Assembly (NCBI GenBank): GCA_946481105.1
Contig: CAMLMM010000040.1
Span: 1 to 17,644, forward strand
Length of the DNA stretch: 17,644 nt
Reading direction: 5' to 3'
Source: an uncultured Alphaproteobacteria bacterium
GTDB taxonomy: Bacteria > Pseudomonadota > Alphaproteobacteria > Micavibrionales > Micavibrionaceae
The position numbers and the translations under genes are program-made. Below, piece by piece: positions 1 to 6,393 of this stretch (position 1 is the first letter of the stretch; every line of letters starts with the position of its first letter). The notes beneath the pieces were generated by a model. It did no database searches. It was given only the letters and a program-made list of their open reading frames with translations, and was not told the origin of the DNA.

Positions 1-2
1 GC

Positions 3-695
3 TTTGGCGGCGGTGTCCGGGGCGGAATGCACGGAAAAGGTATTCATGGGGCGCAACACCTTGGCTGCCAAACTGTAAGGGAACTATTAGAAGAATTTTA
101 TCCTTTTGTTAAAAATCCTGACGGGCGAGTACTCACGCCCTTGGATATAATTCCGCAAGGCTATGAATTGGACGGGCTTAAAAGAACCTTTATGGCAGCC
201 GCCATGCAATCAAGATTTGAATTAGCCCAGCGTATTGGTGCCAACCTTTCATCTGAGCCAAACGGCTATACAATCGGTACCGGGCATAGCATAACAGCCA
301 TCCCTCTTACCATTCCCGGTCTAACGAGACCGCTCATACAAATAATTGATGGGCATGAAATATTACATGAAAATATTGTCACATTCGACGCCCAGGCCAG
401 CAACAAAAACCTCGACTATAATACTGACATGCTTTTTGCCGTTCGTGTACAAGGCGTATCACCTCAAGATTTTATCCTTAAAGATGGCGAAACAGACCAA
501 AAAACTGACGCGCTTTTGGACCGTATCATTTTCTTTGGAGACCCCGAAGATCTTAAACGGGCCACAGAAGGCAACATTATCAAGCTGCACAGGATGTCCG
601 ACATGACAAAGCCAGCGGCCTTTTCACCTGCGTTCGTACCAATCCTACGACAATCCGATAAAATCGCACACGCGGCACTGGAACGCATATTCTAA
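3..695 (+). CDS. hypothetical protein, 5'-truncated by the window edge
   Basis: I do not recognise this protein. The first internal ATG is at 27, but the frame is open to the left edge (F-G-G-G-V-R-G-G precedes that Met), so the gene probably starts upstream and only its C-terminal part, about 230 residues, is visible. The visible part begins with a Gly-rich stretch and continues as a soluble mixed alpha/beta sequence with no membrane segment, no Cys cluster and no motif I can name. It ends at TAA 693-695, 14 bases before a strong hairpin terminator shared with the convergent odhB. Its codons are visibly more A/T-rich (many TTA, AAA, ATA, TTT) than those of the housekeeping genes around it, which hints at accessory or acquired DNA. 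That it is a real gene is fairly sure; its function is unknown. Confidence 0.7.
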   Translation, partial: FGGGVRGGMHGKGIHGAQHLGCQTVRELLEEFYPFVKNPDGRVLTPLDIIPQGYELDGLKRTFMAAAMQSRFELAQRIGANLSSEPNGYTIGTGHSITAIPLTIPGLTRPLIQIIDGHEILHENIVTFDAQASNKNLDYNTDMLFAVRVQGVSPQDFILKDGETDQKTDALLDRIIFFGDPEDLKRATEGNIIKLHRMSDMTKPAAFSPAFVPILRQSDKIAHAALERIF

Positions 696-709
696 AAACT
701 GCTTGCTAA

Positions 710-731
710 AAACCCCGCCGAAGCGGGGTTT
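710..731. terminator. bidirectional intrinsic terminator between the unknown gene and odhB
   Basis: A perfect 9-bp stem (710-718 with 723-731, AAACCCCGC/GCGGGGTTT) closes a 4-base loop, CGAA on plus and TTCG on minus. On the minus strand the stem is a cTTCGg hairpin followed by a T run, the classic form, serving odhB. On the plus strand a shorter T stretch ends the upstream gene. Confidence 0.88.
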
Positions 732-735
732 AAAT

Positions 736-1926
736 TTAAATATCGAGAATGAGGCGCTGCGGATCTTCCAGCGCTTCCTTGACCCGCACCAGGAAGGTCA
801 CGGCTTCACGGCCATCAATGATACGGTGATCGTATGACAGAGCCAGGTACATCATCGGACGGGCCTTGATATCGCCATTCGGCATCACCATCGGGCGCTG
901 CTGGATTTTATGCATGCCCAGAATGGCTACCTGCGGCGGGTTGATAATCGGCGTGGACATCAGTGAGCCGAACGTGCCGCCATTGGTGATAGTGAACGTG
1001 CCGCCCATCATTTCATCGACCGTCAGCTTGCCGTCTTTCGCGCGAACACCCAACGAGCCGATATCTTTTTCAATCTGCGCCATGGATTTCACATCGCAAT
1101 CCTTGACGACCGGCACCACAAGTCCCTGCGGCGTACTGACCGCAACGGAGATATCATAGTAATTTTTATAGATGATTTCATCGCCGGAAATTTCAGCATT
1201 CACGGCTGGCAGTTCACGCAGCGCGTTGACCGATGCCTTCACGAAGAAGGACATGAAGCCGAGCTTCACGCCATGTTTCTTCTCAAACACGTCTTTATAC
1301 TGGTTGCGCATTTCCATCACGGCGCCCATATCCACTTCGTTGAAGGTGGTGAGCATGGCAGCTGTATTTTGTGCTTCTTTCAGACGCTGCGCGATTTTCT
1401 GACGCAGGCGGGTCATCTTCACTTTTTCTTCGCGTGGACCCGCGGCACGTGCAGGGCCTGTTGGTGCTGGTGCGGCCGCAGGCGCTTTGGGCGCTTCCAG
1501 ATGATTGATGACATCCCCCTTTGTCACGCGGCCGTCTTTGCCCGTTCCGGCAACGTCAGCCGGATTGACATTATTGTCATTGACCATTTTGGTAACAGCT
1601 GGTGAAAGTTTTTCAGCCGATGGGGCTGCAGCGGCTGGCGCTGCAGATGCCGCCGCTGGAGCAGCAGCTTTTGGTGCAGGTGCGGCACCACTGCCAGCCC
1701 CAATCTCACCCAGTATCTGCCCGACCTTGACAGCTGAACCGGCTGGCATTGCAATTTTCGCAATCACACCAGCGGATGGCGCGTTGACTTCGAGTGTCAC
1801 TTTATCCGTTTCAAGCTCAACGATCGGCTCATCGGCGGCAACAGCTTCGCCTTCGTTTTTCAGCCATTTGGCAACGGTAGCTTCGGAGACGGATTCGCCA
1901 AGTGTAGGGACGAGAATTTGGGACAT
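736..1926 (-). CDS. odhB: dihydrolipoyllysine-residue succinyltransferase (E2 of 2-oxoglutarate dehydrogenase)
   Basis: This is the E2 core of the 2-oxoglutarate dehydrogenase complex. It moves the succinyl group from E1 via a lipoyl arm to CoA in the TCA cycle, in the cytoplasm. The 396 aa show the full domain order: a lipoyl domain (about 1-77) with the lipoylated Lys42 in ETDKV; an Ala/Pro linker; a peripheral-subunit-binding domain (about 105-145, LSPAVTKMV and [11 protein letters not shown]); a second Ala/Pro linker; and the catalytic domain (about 165-396) with HRIIDG (His367, Asp371). One lipoyl domain and about 400 aa are normal for OdhB/SucB. The start has an AGGA about 9 bases upstream. 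A 7-bp dyad (1946-1952 with 1971-1977) lies in the leader. odhA/sucA and lpd are not next to it: an unrelated gene lies upstream and a terminator downstream, so it is probably transcribed alone. Confidence 0.96.
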   Translation of the reverse strand: MSQILVPTLGESVSEATVAKWLKNEGEAVAADEPIVELETDKVTLEVNAPSAGVIAKIAMPAGSAVKVGQILGEIGAGSGAAPAPKAAAPAAASAAPAAAAPSAEKLSPAVTKMVNDNNVNPADVAGTGKDGRVTKGDVINHLEAPKAPAAAPAPTGPARAAGPREEKVKMTRLRQKIAQRLKEAQNTAAMLTTFNEVDMGAVMEMRNQYKDVFEKKHGVKLGFMSFFVKASVNALRELPAVNAEISGDEIIYKNYYDISVAVSTPQGLVVPVVKDCDVKSMAQIEKDIGSLGVRAKDGKLTVDEMMGGTFTITNGGTFGSLMSTPIINPPQVAILGMHKIQQRPMVMPNGDIKARPMMYLALSYDHRIIDGREAVTFLVRVKEALEDPQRLILDI

Positions 1927-2018
1927 AGTTGAAATCCTGAATCATAAAGGGTTAATGCCCCCCAAGATTCACCCTTTCGCCCCAAAAATCAAGGGGGGAA
2001 ACATGGGGGAACATCTTT

Positions 2019-2157
2019 CTCTCTCCCTCTTTTTAAAGAGGGAGAGAGGTCAGGAGAGAGGGAGTTTGGTAAGGGTAGGCACAAAAATTCCGTTTTTTAG
2101 CCTTGCGGCCCCTCCCTCTCCCTTAATCCCTCTCCCTCACTACGCAAGGGAGAGGGA
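2019..2157. repeat. MITE-like palindromic element made of CTCTCCC/GGGAGAG hairpins
   Basis: The left end is a perfect 14-bp stem (2019-2032 with 2035-2048) on a 2-base loop, followed by a further purine-rich copy (about 2053-2064). The right end has a pyrimidine copy (2114-2124), then a perfect 11-bp stem (2127-2137 with 2147-2157) on a 9-base loop. Read inward from either end, the order is the same: pyrimidine arm, purine arm, purine arm. The unit therefore behaves as one element of about 140 bp with complex terminal inverted repeats. There is no ORF inside. It fills the gap between the 413-aa gene (whose stop is 10 bases away) and the odhB leader, and could form strong RNA structure in either direction. 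The structure is seen directly; mobility is inferred. Confidence 0.7.
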
Positions 2158-2166
2158 CTTAACTGA

Positions 2167-3408
2167 TCAGGTAATATTCAGGCGCGACTGCAATTCCCGC
2201 TCACGCCGCCTTTCTTCATGCGCCGCCCGCGCCTCCGCGGCCTTATGGATTTTATCCGCCAGTTCCTGCTGTGTCATAGCTGCGACATCCCGTTCCCGCA
2301 TAATGTCAAAATGCTGATGGTACATGCCATTCGGTCCTTTATCTTTGAACATATACGCATGTGCCCAGGCAAAGAACTCGCCTTTATCTTTCATTACGTC
2401 AAACAACGCCTGGTCTTTAATATGAACACGCCTTGTGACATTCACAAATGGCAACGCCAGTTGATGCGGATTATCTTTTAACCGTTCTGGATTCTCAACT
2501 TTATACGCGGCTAGGTCGAATTTGATTTCAGGTTGACCATGCTTATCCGGGACAGGACGGTTGCGGCTCGCCTTGGTGAAATGCAACAGAACCGGATAAC
2601 GAATTTCCTGTATCTGGTCATTCAGCAGCCGGGCAAAATTATCATACTTGCCATCTGCCGCCATCAAAAATGTCGCCCTCAGCCCTGCTACTTTCTTGAG
2701 CCTGTCCAACTCATCCCGGTCTTCATCACGCGGACGCGGCTTCATTCCCTCACGCAAAATCATAGTGTCCAGCCGGACGGCGACACCATGGCGGATAATC
2801 CAGGTGTCTTTTAATTTAGGTGTATTAATGCGGGTTACCATGTCCAGTAACCCACCCACATCTTTCACCGGGTTGTATCTTTTGCGGTCGACGAAATCAG
2901 CAGTGATAATTTCCTTGAATCCGCTAGGGTGCTCCCCATACTCAATCGCCTTGATCCAGTCAGGCAGTAATCCGTTTTGCCGCAGTAGGCCCGGATGAAT
3001 TTCCGACCGGCACAGGAATTTTCTATCGAACGGGGCGCGTTTACCTACCGTCTCGATATTCGCATAGGCGTAACCACCCTTCTTCTCATCAATGCGGCGA
3101 TCGGGAAAAGGATATACCAGCCCTTCCAGCCCTATCTCACAATGAAGATCATGCTCTTCTTTTGCCTTGCGCGCGAAATAATCGCGCCCGGTATTGGCGT
3201 CGCCGCGTTTGCTCCGGCCCGGCTGCAAAATTAGATGGGGCTTTTCACAACCGGGGCAAAGAAGATGGCCTTTGTGCTGTTTTTCATCATAGATGACGGA
3301 GTTATCAATAACGAATTCCGCCGACGGCACCACGATGGGCCCGGTCGGGTTACGTTCATCAATTGCATATAAATAAAGCGGCTCCGGCCGTCCCTTACGC
3401 ATAACCAT
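2167..3408 (-). CDS. conserved-looking hypothetical protein with putative N-terminal zinc site
   Basis: This is a 413-aa soluble protein that I cannot assign to a family. Near the N-terminus, CPGC (Cys51, Cys54) is followed about 30 residues later by His86, His89 and Cys90 (EHDLHC), a spacing that would suit a structural zinc site. The text between (a YFARK patch after a basic stretch) loosely recalls the N-terminal CxxC...HFAH-type modules of CoiA-like proteins, but this is only a resemblance. The middle is basic and rich in Arg, Lys and Asp; the last 40 residues form a highly charged predicted helix (EARAAHEERRRERE). No signal peptide or membrane segment is seen. Start: ATG 3408 or ATG 3402 are both possible, and neither has a good Shine-Dalgarno. 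The MITE-like repeat lies directly downstream and a long gene-poor region upstream, so it stands alone. A nucleic-acid-related role is only a guess. Confidence 0.75.
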   Translation of the reverse strand: MVMRKGRPEPLYLYAIDERNPTGPIVVPSAEFVIDNSVIYDEKQHKGHLLCPGCEKPHLILQPGRSKRGDANTGRDYFARKAKEEHDLHCEIGLEGLVYPFPDRRIDEKKGGYAYANIETVGKRAPFDRKFLCRSEIHPGLLRQNGLLPDWIKAIEYGEHPSGFKEIITADFVDRKRYNPVKDVGGLLDMVTRINTPKLKDTWIIRHGVAVRLDTMILREGMKPRPRDEDRDELDRLKKVAGLRATFLMAADGKYDNFARLLNDQIQEIRYPVLLHFTKASRNRPVPDKHGQPEIKFDLAAYKVENPERLKDNPHQLALPFVNVTRRVHIKDQALFDVMKDKGEFFAWAHAYMFKDKGPNGMYHQHFDIMRERDVAAMTQQELADKIHKAAEARAAHEERRRERELQSRLNIT

Positions 3409-3448
3409 GATAGCTATCTAGCCCCATTTATCATAAATCACAAGTATC

Positions 3449-3477
3449 TTGACAAATTATGAATAATTTCCTACTAT
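3449..3477 (+). promoter_or_regulatory. near-consensus sigma-70-type promoter with no ORF downstream
   Basis: TTGACA (3449-3454, 6/6), a 17-base spacer and TACTAT (3472-3477, 4/6). Transcription would start near 3484 and run rightwards for about 320 bases to the hairpin at 3789-3808 without meeting a credible gene. The region is A/T-rich, so chance remains possible, but a perfect -35 with ideal spacing is notable. Confidence 0.5.
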
Positions 3478-3548
3478 ACCAGGGGAATTTGCTGTAGGCA
3501 GTTCCGGGTTATTGGACATGGTTAAGACATAATTTTTCCTAAAGCCGC

Positions 3549-3754
3549 GGAACGAACTATTAACTCAGTCCGTCATACCCCGGCACAACCCCTGGGAGGG
3601 GTATATCCACACTTTAAATGGACCGCACATAAAGCGTGTAGTGAGGAATCTCCTGCTCCTAGTGACTCAAAAACTTTTTCTTAAAATGAAGGAACGAACT
3701 ATTAACTGGCCTATATCCAAAACCGGTAAACGAACTAATAGACCAACGAATATT
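3549..3754. repeat. dispersed direct repeats GGAACGAACTATTAACT and variants
   Basis: Two identical 17-base copies lie at 3549-3565 and 3691-3707, 142 bases apart. Degenerate copies follow at 3728-3740 (AAACGAACTAATA) and 3745-3754 (AACGAATATT). All share orientation and a core AACGAA, mostly followed by TATT or CTA. They lie upstream of the 413-aa gene and inside the possible plus-strand transcript. They could be regulator binding sites or remnants of a repeat; nothing in the sequence decides this. Confidence 0.65.
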
Positions 3755-3788
3755 CATTTAATATCAAATAGTTATCAAAAAGAAAAAA

Positions 3789-3808
3789 CCCCGGAGTTTC
3801 CCCCGGGG
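3789..3808 (-). terminator. intrinsic terminator of the prepilin-like gene
   Basis: CCCCGG (3789-3794) pairs with CCGGGG (3803-3808). On the minus strand the stem runs straight into TTTTTTCTTTTT, 22 bases after the prepilin stop codon. On the plus strand the following T run is poor, so it may end rightward transcription only weakly. Confidence 0.8.
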
Positions 3809-3830
3809 CTTTCAAAAATTTACTTTTGCA

Positions 3831-4592
3831 TTAGTTCAAGGCACGAACCAAAAGCCCACATTGCTGAACATTAGTTTGCTCAGAATAAGTAGCAGCAGGA
3901 ACAGCACCACTTGCGCAAGCTGCGTTACCTACAGCAAGAACACTACCAACATTCGGCAATCCATCGTCCAGTTTACGGTCTATATTAGCCATATCACCAG
4001 CAGACAGTGTGCCCCCCGTCAATGCCGCGCCACCGTTGCCGACACCTACGTAATGCCCCCCTGGAACTGCTGCTGTTGCAATTGCTCCCGTCTGTCCTGT
4101 CCCTTGCGCCACATAACCTAGACGAGCCTTACCACCTAAATTAAAGTTCGGCAGCGCTGTTTGAGGAGACCATGCCGTCACAGGTTGCACATCGCCAGTT
4201 AACAAGCTAGCTGCTGCCAAATGAGCGAATACTTGCGTTTCATTGTTAGCCCCAGGCGTGACCACTGCAGCACCAACGTCATTACCAGTAACTTCAATAA
4301 GGCTATCTCCATCACCATTTGTGCTACATGGTGCGGCAGTACAGCCAGGAATACGTCCCGAAGCATTGTTAATATCCCCAGGTAACGCAGCATATTTATC
4401 ACGGAAAGTGTTTACAGCAGCCTCAATACCCTTAATTTGTGAAACGGACGAGCTCACACGGGCGTTGTTAATCAATTCCTGGCCTTTCAGGATACCGCCG
4501 ATCAGCAGACCGATAATGATCATAACGATCGCCAATTCAACGAGCGTAAAGCCGCGTTCCGCTTGGCGCGATTGCAGAGAGGATTGTGTCAT
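3831..4592 (-). CDS. prepilin-type N-terminal cleavage/methylation domain protein (large pilin-like)
   Basis: This is an envelope protein with a class III (type IV pilin / pseudopilin) signal: a short basic leader ending ERG, then FTLVEL, cleaved after Gly14 with Glu19 at the conserved +5 position. A hydrophobic helix (about 15-36) carries the pilin assembly function. A helix with FRDKYAALPGDI follows (about 63-74), a motif common in large pilin-like proteins. Cys84/Cys89 and Cys226/Cys245 could form disulfides, the latter pair enclosing a C-terminal loop as in type IV pilins. At 253 aa it is longer than a typical major pilin (about 150). An upstream in-frame ATG at 4652 is rejected: it overlaps a TATAAT box, while ATG 4592 has GGAG 7 bases upstream. 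No pilin assembly ATPase, prepilin peptidase or secretin gene is nearby, so the partner system is unknown. Confidence 0.9.
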   Translation of the reverse strand: MTQSSLQSRQAERGFTLVELAIVMIIIGLLIGGILKGQELINNARVSSSVSQIKGIEAAVNTFRDKYAALPGDINNASGRIPGCTAAPCSTNGDGDSLIEVTGNDVGAAVVTPGANNETQVFAHLAAASLLTGDVQPVTAWSPQTALPNFNLGGKARLGYVAQGTGQTGAIATAAVPGGHYVGVGNGGAALTGGTLSAGDMANIDRKLDDGLPNVGSVLAVGNAACASGAVPAATYSEQTNVQQCGLLVRALN

Positions 4593-4650
4593 TGCAAATC
4601 TCCATAATAATGACGTTAGGTAGAACACCCCCCGACCGGAAGGCCCGTAC

Positions 4651-4679
4651 ATTATAGCCAGTTTTTGATTCTTGGCTAT
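4651..4679 (-). promoter_or_regulatory. prepilin gene promoter with overlapping dyad
   Basis: A perfect TATAAT (minus strand, 4656-4651) would start transcription near 4644, giving a leader of about 50 bases. No good -35 is seen at 16-18 bases upstream. A perfect 7-bp dyad, ATAGCCA (4654-4660) and TGGCTAT (4673-4679), overlaps the -10 and the spacer. That placement suits a repressor site, or an activator making up for the missing -35. Confidence 0.55.
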
Positions 4680-4784
4680 GCCGCATCTCTCAGAATGAGG
4701 CGAATTCGGTTAAAAAAGTGTAATTTTTTCAATGGGAAACCCTCACCCTGACAAAATGAGCGGGGATTTTACCAAATTAACCGG

Positions 4785-6293
4785 TTACGATGCCGCGTGG
4801 TCAGCCTTGTGCGAATCATGGGCCAGCTTCCCGTTCCGCAAATCGTCATGAATATGCGAATGATGCGGCAGGAATTGGGGCATTAATGATCCGATAATCA
4901 TGCCAATCAGGCTGGCAATCAGGCCGGCAAATTGCGGCGGGAGTATCTCTTCGTCCCCAGCCGTCACCGACAGGCCGATCCAGACGATCAAACCTGCGAA
5001 AATCGAGGCCAAAGCCCCTTGATTTGTCGCCCGGCGCCAGTAAACCCCGAAGGCCAGCGGGACAAAAGCCGTTACCAGCGTGATTTGATAGGCGTTTTCA
5101 ACCATCTGAAAGATGCTGGCATCCGAATTAATGGCATACAGCGTCACCATTAACGTAAACGCCACCGTGACACAGCGCATGGTCAGGAGCAGTTTCTTAT
5201 CCGACATATGCGGGCGGAGCGGACGCAGGATGTTCTCGGTAAAGGTGACCGACGGGGCCAGCAGCGTCGCCGATGCACAGCTTTTGATAGCCGAGAGCAG
5301 CGCGCCAAAGAACATGATCTGCGCAAAAAGCGGCGCATGGTTCAGGACCAGCGTCGGCAGGATTAGCTGGGAATCGCCCTCAATCAGCCCGGCCACCATA
5401 TCCGGGTCGATAATCGTCGCGGAATAGGCCAGGAACATTGGGATAAAGGCAAATAAAAAGTACAGACTGCCCCCCAGAACCGAGCCCCATTTGGCAATCT
5501 GTTCGCTCTTGGCCGACTGAACCCGCTGGAACACGTCCTGCTGCGGCATCGAGCCGAGCATCATGGTGGTCCCTGCGGCGATAAAGGCAATAATGCTCAT
5601 CAAATTGGCATCAGGCCAGAAGTTGAACTTCCCTTCGGCAGCGGCCTTATCAATAACCGCGCCCACGCCACCCGGCACCATGCCGGATACTTCGCTGCCA
5701 ATATACAGCATGCCAAGGACGATAATGACCATCTGCAACAGGTCAGTGATAGCCACGGCCCACATACCGCCATAAAACGTATAAATCAGGATGGTAATTG
5801 CCCCGATCCACATGCCCCAGAACTGTGAAATTTCTCCACCGGATACAACATTGAATACCAGCCCCAGCGCGGTGATCTGCGCCCCGACCCAACCCAGATA
5901 GGATATACAGATGGCGATCGTAGTTAAAACTTCGGCGGCGCGACCATAGCGTTTCTTATAAAAATCACCGATGGTCAGCAATTTCATACGGTAAAGGGGA
6001 ACGGCAAAAAACAGGCCCACGAAAATAAGGCAGAGCGACGCGCCGAAAGGATCGGCCACAATCCCGGCAAAACCCTCATCCAGGAAGGTGGCCGGGATCC
6101 CGAGCACCGTTTCCGAACCAAACCAGGTCGCAAATACGGTGGCGGTCACCATGTAAAATGGCAGGTGCCGCCCGGCGATGGCGAAATCTTTGGTGTTATG
6201 GACCAGCTTCGCCGCGTACAGACCAATAGCCACAGAAATAATCCAGTATCCAATCACAAACCAAAGCAGGCTGCTGTCGGTAGTTTCAGGCAT
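4785..6293 (-). CDS. sodium:solute symporter family transporter
   Basis: This is an inner-membrane secondary transporter of the SSS family (PutP/SglT-like fold), which couples Na+ influx to uptake of a small solute. The 502 residues contain about 13 hydrophobic segments. Family signatures include the TM2 region FATWFGSETVLGIPATF (about 54-70), YTFYGGMWAVAITDLLQ (about 171-187) and MPQQDVFQRVQSAKS in the central cytoplasmic loop. The substrate cannot be read from sequence; PutP-like amino acids or organic acids are typical of the family. The C-terminal tail after the last helix is rich in His (seven His in the last 27 residues), unlike the usual tail. The start ATG 6293 has only a weak GGA upstream. 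The 100-base gap to folKP contains a possible promoter (TTGAGT, 16 bases, TAGACT on the minus strand), so it is probably its own unit. No clear terminator follows the gene. Confidence 0.92.
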   Translation of the reverse strand: MPETTDSSLLWFVIGYWIISVAIGLYAAKLVHNTKDFAIAGRHLPFYMVTATVFATWFGSETVLGIPATFLDEGFAGIVADPFGASLCLIFVGLFFAVPLYRMKLLTIGDFYKKRYGRAAEVLTTIAICISYLGWVGAQITALGLVFNVVSGGEISQFWGMWIGAITILIYTFYGGMWAVAITDLLQMVIIVLGMLYIGSEVSGMVPGGVGAVIDKAAAEGKFNFWPDANLMSIIAFIAAGTTMMLGSMPQQDVFQRVQSAKSEQIAKWGSVLGGSLYFLFAFIPMFLAYSATIIDPDMVAGLIEGDSQLILPTLVLNHAPLFAQIMFFGALLSAIKSCASATLLAPSVTFTENILRPLRPHMSDKKLLLTMRCVTVAFTLMVTLYAINSDASIFQMVENAYQITLVTAFVPLAFGVYWRRATNQGALASIFAGLIVWIGLSVTAGDEEILPPQFAGLIASLIGMIIGSLMPQFLPHHSHIHDDLRNGKLAHDSHKADHAAS

Positions 6294-6393
6294 GTTTTCA
6301 ATCCATCGTCAAAGTGAAATACGCAGAAAGTCTAAGCAAAACACCCGTTAACTCAAGCCAGAACTGACATCTGTCCGATTTATACGCAGGATT

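Larger units (their letters stand above)
3409..3830. other. gene-poor intergenic region with promoter, repeats and terminator
   Basis: About 420 A/T-rich bases hold no convincing ORF. They contain a near-consensus plus-strand sigma-70-type promoter (3449-3477), a short perfect hairpin ACCCCT-GGG-AGGGGT (3588-3602), four AACGAA-type repeats (3549-3754) and the terminator of the prepilin gene (3789-3808). A weak minus-strand promoter for the 413-aa gene (TTGTCA, 17 bases, GATAAA) may overlap the plus-strand -35. Confidence 0.7.

Noticed and set aside
1505..2317. 270-aa plus-strand ORF over the odhB 5' half and the repeat element
   Set aside because: It is the antisense of the Ala/Pro-rich odhB linkers continued through the hairpin repeats, with no start signal of its own.
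3549..3574. EcfG-type general stress promoter (GGAAC, 17 bases, CGTC)
   Set aside because: Only the first repeat copy has anything like the CGTT -10; the identical second copy lacks it, so GGAAC is better explained as part of the repeat.
3603..3611. DnaA-box-like ATATCCACA, suggesting an origin of replication
   Set aside because: It is one 8/9 match only, with no cluster of boxes and no dnaA, hemE, parAB or similar origin-linked genes in the window.
3549..3754. CRISPR-like array
   Set aside because: Repeats are too short and the spacing is irregular (142, 37 and about 17 bases); no cas genes are present.
3641..3874. 77-aa plus-strand ORF
   Set aside because: It runs through the prepilin terminator and into the 3' end of the prepilin gene on the other strand, and the product looks like random Lys/Pro/Ser-rich translation.
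4593..4652. 20-residue N-terminal extension of the prepilin
   Set aside because: The upstream ATG overlaps the TATAAT box and lacks a ribosome-binding site, while ATG 4592 has GGAG at 7 bases and gives a normal short prepilin leader.
4778..4787. Palindrome TAACCGGTTA at the symporter stop codon
   Set aside because: Too short and lacking context; a similar GGTTAACC at the nuoE stop shows that stop codons easily create such palindromes.
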